Shown: positions 59,460 through 64,000 of the stretch, piece by piece | Layout of the letters: each line of letters starts with the position of its first letter | Numbering within the stretch: the first letter of the stretch is position 1 | Assembly: GCA_030247885.1 (NCBI GenBank) | Contig: JAPDRO010000009.1 | Location: 248,001-312,000, forward strand | Direction of reading: 5' to 3' | Source: Taxawa tesnikishii (nom. ined.) | Taxonomy: Eukaryota; Ascomycota; Dothideomycetes; Dothideales | DNA length: 64,000 nucleotides | Notes under the pieces: model-generated | The model's input: only the letters and a program-made list of their open reading frames with translations | Databases searched by the model: none | What the model was told of the DNA's origin: nothing | Translations under genes and position numbers: made by a program

Positions 59460-60556
59460 TCAGACTGGGATGCCTCTCTCAACCTTCCACAGCTCAAACG
59501 CAAGGCTGGGTGTCTCCTTGATGACGGCAAACACGTCCTGCGTGCTGGCAAGCTGTGGGTGGCTACGGAAGGCCTGAAGAACAACATCCCTGAGGCCGCG
59601 GTCGGTGTCGATGGTGCTGCAGTACACCTCCTCGATGGCATCCGCGAACTCCGGGGAGTCATAGTAGCAGGCCATGGCCATCTCGAACTTCCGCTTCGCC
59701 AGCTCCTTGAGAGTTGGAATATCGTACTTCTCCGCGAGTGCGTACACGCGCGTGTGCGTCAGGAGGTTAGAGTCGTCCGTCTCGTACTCGTACTCTTCGT
59801 ACTCTTCGCAGTCGGACTCGGTGTCCGAGCCGGAAGCTGAGCGTGGAGAAGTCATACTGCCACTGCGTGCACGAGTCTTGAATTTGGGGCTGCGAGGAGC
59901 TTTGTCGAAGGGGGTCAGTGAGTCGTGCCTGGCTTGAGGTGAGGATGGACGCTCAGAAGGAGGTGTTGGCGGGTCGGAGGGTGCGCAGGCTGCAAACTGG
60001 GCGAGAAGGGGATCCTGGATTTGAGAGAGGTCGAGCTTCTTAGGGAGGGTGCGGCGGGCGTCGCTGATCTGGCGGTGACGGAAAACAGCGGATGGCTCCT
60101 CATCGGCCTCGTCGGTCAGGTAATCGAGATGGTAGAAGTCTGAGAACAGGAAAGCAATGTTAGCGAACAGCCGGGACGTCATGGCGCCGATCAGGGACCA
60201 AAAAGCATGGCAGTGTTGTCGGACGGGAAGATCAGGGCGGTGCCGAAACGTACAATGTATCATGTGTTCAATGGCCTCTTCGTCATCCTCGCTCAAGTCG
60301 ATAAGGCCGGTTTGCGACTCCCGGAACTGGTTGCTGCATGCCCCGTCGAAGAATCCCGAGCGTGAGCAGAGGATGGCTTTGTGGACGGCCCATCGCTTTG
60401 AGCCGCAGACGACGGTAAGGTCGGAGTATTTCCCTCCGAGATGAAGACTGCAGAATGCGTTAGAAGACAGCTTGCAGAATGATATGACTGAGAAGCTCGA
60501 ACGCACGTCGAAAGCGCTGCCAGCAGCTCGTTCTGAGGTGTCTCTGTGCGTGCCAT
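59460..60556 (-). CDS. BTB/POZ domain protein
   Basis: Exons: 60556-60507, 60447-60254 and 60139-59460, giving 307 residues. The N-terminal half is a BTB/POZ fold: LGGKYSDLTVVCGSKRWAVH, HKAILCSRSGFFDGAC, IDLSEDDEEAIEHMIHYFY (joined across intron 2) and LDYLTDEA. A Ser/Pro-rich and then acidic linker (CEEYEEYEYETDDSN) follows. The C-terminal helical part (VYALAEKYDIPTLKELAKRK; FADAIEEVYCSTIDTDRGLR) is the usual extension of fungal BTB proteins. Such proteins act as dimerising adaptors, often for cullin-3 ligases; no Kelch or zinc-finger domain is present. Introns are 59 and 114 nt. The frame is intact. Confidence 0.92.
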
Positions 60557-60670
60557 TGCTGTGTGGAGAGCCGTGCTGCCGTAGGACGCAAGGCTGTTGG
60601 AAGGGTTCGATTGCGGAGAGCCGATAGTGCAGAGATGTGCCAAAGTCCGGGAAAGGCGCACCGAAAGTCC

Positions 60671-60680
60671 TTTATAAAAT
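60671..60680 (-). promoter_or_regulatory. TATA box of the BTB gene
   Basis: ATTTTATAAA read on the minus strand, about 120 bp upstream of the BTB start codon and flanked by GC-rich sequence. Confidence 0.45.
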
Positions 60681-62683
60681 GGCGGGCCCCCAATGACAGT
60701 GGTCTAGAATTGATCGACTGCCTTTTTGTTTTTGTTTTGTGTATTCCCTGAGAGAACGTGGTACTCGGGAAGAAGGTACGAGTGTCTGTGTGTGGTGGTC
60801 TGGTGGGCGAATCTCGCCAGTAGGGGAAGATCTGAGCATATATGTCTTGTCAGTGACTGCAAGTTAACGCCGAAGCCTAGCGCGCCAGCTCGGGCGCAGG
60901 TTGCACGCATGTGACCGATGGCAAGATGATGAAAGGGTTGCGCTGCTCCCGCTTGCGAGTAGGCTGACCTCTCGGGTCAGATCTGCCTGGGCACTTACGC
61001 GTTGGCCGGTCCCTCGGTTCTGGCCGCAACACTCACTATCACCTGGAACAAACGCTTGCTTTGACAGCTATTGACAATGGTGGATCCGTAATAACTGCTT
61101 ATTGCAACCCGCTTTCCCAATCACCAGCTCAGCAGCTCAGCAGCTTACCCAATGCAACGCGTAACACACGTCGGTGTGCTTATGACGGTAGTGCTGCGCA
61201 GGCCCACGTGAGATGCGCAGCGGCAAAAGCGGAATCGCAGATTTCTTAATGGCCGGACAGCGGAAAACAAAAACTGGTCGGTGGTGGCTGAATCTGCTTT
61301 GTATGTTGTGTATGCTTGCAGTCACTAGCGAGTCACTGGGGCCTTGACACCCTGTAGGGATTATGTATGTGTGAAATAGAGACAACCGGGCTGAGAGATC
61401 AAGTCGGAAACGGCAGCTGGTCTAGAGCCTGCTTTGTTGTTTGCTGCGTGACAGAGGAGAGCTGCGAAATCTCACTGGCGTCAACGCTCGCAGGAGTCGC
61501 AGCCCGCATTTGCCTCGAGCGCCGCCCAGGAGGACCAGTCAAGCATCCACCGTCCAAATTGAAGGCTGCGAAGAACAAGGAGGTGCTGACGCTCACCCGA
61601 GGTAGCCGGAAGCTCTTCAGGCACGTTGCACGCGCCCACACCCACGCCCACGGCAATCCACTCGGGGAGCAGTTGTCACAGAGTGAATCGTGAGTGGCCA
61701 ACGCGGAGGTTAGCAAAACAGCCAAGATGCAGCTTTCTCTGTGCCGGGCTCGCACAGCCTCGCGAAGGGTTGCGCAACCTAGACACGAAAAAGACGCACA
61801 GTCTTCGCAGTGCAGTGCTGTGCTGTGATTGGTGTGATTTTCGAGGAGCGCGGGGTAGCAGTCGCCATCGAAGCTCTCGCCGAAGCCCTTTTTCCTTCCC
61901 TGCAAGCCCGCAGCTCGCCAAGCATTCGACACGCAACCCGCGCAACACCCACAGCGGCAGATCGGTTGGTGGCCAGTCAGCCATCGTTGGTTCCGCAAAA
62001 GTTAGCTGAGCTGCCCGGCGTGGTAGCACGCCAAGACGCGCTTGGAGCCAGACCCTTTTCAAGGCGTTCCACCCTTTCGGACTCTGGTGCACCCCACGTT
62101 ATAAGTCTGACTCTAGTTCGGTCGGCCGCAGACTGCACACCACACACTGCATGTTCTTGGCAAGGGCAAGACATAATTTCCTTTGGAGCCTCGATAGGAG
62201 AGCTGAAGCAGAAGGCGTCGACATATGTAGCTGTGGTTCGAGGCTCGATCGGCAGGATTGCAAGAAGTCCCCGAGAATCAAGGCAAACGGGCTGTGGCTC
62301 GACGGCCCGCCTAACGTGCTGTTGATGTGAGGGCGGGGATCAATGCCCCTTTTCAGTATAAAGAATGTATATCCTTCCGTGGATAAAACACCCTGCAGGG
62401 TCTAGAAACTTGGGGTTCGGGAGATTGAAATGGACTTCGGCAATGGCGAAACGTACGCCCGCCGTCTAAAGTATCATACGTTAAACTACTATTCTGGACT
62501 CGGCAGGCGGTGTAGTGGAGCCATGGCTTGGTCGGACAACGGGTTGCTCAAGTAGCCGCGCTGATGTTGCTGCGTTTGCGCCGGGCAAACAGCGCTTGCT
62601 GGTCGCGCACAATCGGCAGATCCGCCGGGCGGTGCACATGTATGGCGAACTCTGTAACAACAATGCACCTCGACCTGCCTTGT

Positions 62684-62732
62684 CCTGTTCCTGTTCCTGT
62701 TCCTGAGGCTGAGGCTGAGGCTGAGGCTGAGC
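62684..62732. repeat. Compound hexanucleotide repeat (CTGTTC)n(AGGCTG)n
   Basis: Three CTGTTC units followed directly by about four to five AGGCTG units, in non-coding sequence. Confidence 0.85.
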
Positions 62733-63055
62733 GACGAGCCTGTTCAGAGCCGCCACAGTTACCCGCTCGTACAGGGACAACAATACTCTGGAGCATTTTT
62801 CATCCGTTCTTACTCCATATCGTTTTGGGTGTAGTATCGTCAGCTGCGAGTACACAACCCTTGTTCAGAGTGCATGTCTTGTACCCTCCAACCATCTTTT
62901 CATGGCTAGTCTTCCCGACTCGGCCGGAACCCTGCAGTCGCAGTACAATACGAGACAGTGCTGGAGTGTCTTGGTGGGGAGTGTCCAAACGGAAGAGGTT
63001 GTGCCTGATGCGGTTGTTGGCCTGAAAAGCTTCGTTCCTGCATATGCTGACCAGA

Positions 63056-64000
63056 TCATTCCAGGAGATGGTGCGTCTGCAAAACGATAGAACATGGATG
63101 GCGATCTGCAAGGCTGTCATCCCATTCGCGTACTTGCACCACCATGCCCTGGTCTTTCTGTCCGGTTTCGACGTCCCTTGCACCGGAATCGGAAGCGACG
63201 CTCGAATCGGAGGATGGTCCAAAGATCCTGTCTAGCATAGCCTCGTTCTGAGCGTCTGCGTAGGAAGTCGACCTTCGGGTCCGCTCCCAGCAGCTGCGGA
63301 ATAACGGGCGAAGCGTCGCCAGGGAGGCAGCGGTGATACCTAGTCCGGCTTCGAGATTCGACCAATACAAGAATTCTATGGCTTGTCGTAGAGTATAGGT
63401 GAAGGTGCCTTCAAGCGCGGCGAGGCCAAGGCGGACGCATGAGCAAAGACCGCCCAAGGTTCCAATAAACAAAAGTGCCGACGCAGATATCTTGGCGGGT
63501 CTGGGAATTTGGGAAGACCAGATAGCAAAGCCGGCCAGCGATATGAATATGAAATCAGTGAGAACGTCAAGAGCCCTCCAGGACATGCCGATAACGACCG
63601 ATGTCTCCCTGATGTCGCAAGCGTATCTGTGCGTGTTGAGAAGTGACACCGACGCGCATGTGCAGATAACCACGAAGAAGTATCCCATACCACAGACGGT
63701 CGTCAGGCACACAGCGATACGGACGAGGGTGCGCTTCCACTTCTCCGTAAGGAAGATCCTCAAGAAAAAGAAGCCTAGCGATATCTTCAGACTCATCTGG
63801 GCCAGAATGTAGCACGCGGTACTCGCAATGAACATCTGGAGGGTGTCAGTGAGGAACAGCGAGGCCGAGTCAGAGCTGGTTTACTTTGTGCAGTGTGTCT
63901 GTGGAGACACCATCCTTGCGGATCTCGATTACGGACACTGCTCCCAGCAGCGAAGTGGCTGAATAGAAAAGGAGTGACACGACCATGCTTGCATCATCTC
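63056..64000 (-). CDS. Rhodopsin-domain (PTH11-like) fungal integral membrane protein, 3' part
   Basis: The gene enters from the right edge: exon from beyond 64000 to 63885, a 49-nt intron (63836-63884), then the last exon 63835-63056. The visible part encodes helices LLFYSATSLLGAVSV (partial), MFIASTACYILAQMSLKISL, VRIAVCLTTVCGMGYFFVVI, ALDVLTDFIFISLAGFAIW and ISASALLFIGTLGGLCSCVR. The linker WSNLEAGLGITAASLATLRP is the signature of the fungal 'rhodopsin' domain family, and a Ser-rich cytosolic tail follows. Such proteins are fungal-specific putative receptors of the PTH11 class or uncharacterised membrane proteins. The N terminus is outside the window. Confidence 0.88.

Larger units (their letters stand above)
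60557..63055. other. Gene-free 2.5-kb spacer
   Basis: Left end: BTB promoter with a TATA element. Right part: CTGTTC and AGGCTG hexamer tracts at 62684-62732. Frames of up to 199 codons on either strand around 61400-62330 overlap one another and lack conserved composition. No gene is assigned. Confidence 0.6.

Noticed and set aside
61399-62325. Overlapping frames of 130-199 codons on both strands
   Set aside because: Mutually overlapping, no family resemblance, no plausible splice structure.

Overview
This window is nuclear DNA from a filamentous ascomycete. The reasons are many short spliceosomal introns (about 46-60 nt, GT...CTAAC/CTGAC...AG), fungal-only gene families (Zn2Cys6 regulator, AtfA-type bZIP, PTH11/rhodopsin-like membrane protein, Rsr1 GTPase, GH45 cellulase with a fungal CBM1) and a mixed-strand layout without operons. 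A Dothideomycete-like mould is my best guess, but the sequence does not fix the species. No rRNA, tRNA, CRISPR array or intact transposon was recognised.

Layout. 1-380: edge of a proline-rich gene. 381-6351: about 6 kb with simple repeats and no gene I can support. 6352-15291: RE-rich nuclear-type protein, a short-chain dehydrogenase (SDR) and EMC1, all on the minus strand. 17005-21723: Rsr1 GTPase (+), methylcrotonyl-CoA carboxylase beta (-) and isovaleryl-CoA dehydrogenase (+); the last two are divergent from a 202-bp spacer. 21928-30393: aldehyde dehydrogenase, FabG-like SDR, Zn2Cys6 regulator, D-2-hydroxyacid dehydrogenase and a decayed sugar/quinate-type transporter, a possible small catabolic neighbourhood. 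31786-45194: GH45 endoglucanase, aminodeoxychorismate lyase, TOM70, AtfA-like bZIP and gamma-tubulin complex component 3. 45581-49809: a single-pass membrane protein and an acidic, tyrosine/aspartate-rich nuclear-type protein. 50427-57332: methylcrotonyl-CoA carboxylase alpha, SH3 protein, SDR and a DHA2-type MFS exporter. 59460-64000: BTB protein and the 3' part of a rhodopsin-like seven-helix protein.

How the genes fit together. Three consecutive-step leucine catabolism proteins (isovaleryl-CoA dehydrogenase and both subunits of methylcrotonyl-CoA carboxylase) lie in one 64-kb window. The alpha subunit sits about 29 kb from the other two, as if a compact cluster had been split. Most other genes are housekeeping and unrelated to each other.

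Data quality. Several conserved genes keep perfect family similarity across a point where the reading frame slips by one base at or beside a short C/G run, with no intron that could explain it. The clearest are MCC alpha, the MFS exporter (twice) and EMC1. This looks like recurrent single-base undercalls in the assembly rather than real gene loss. Exon coordinates were worked out by eye from splice signals and reading phase and may be off by a base or two.
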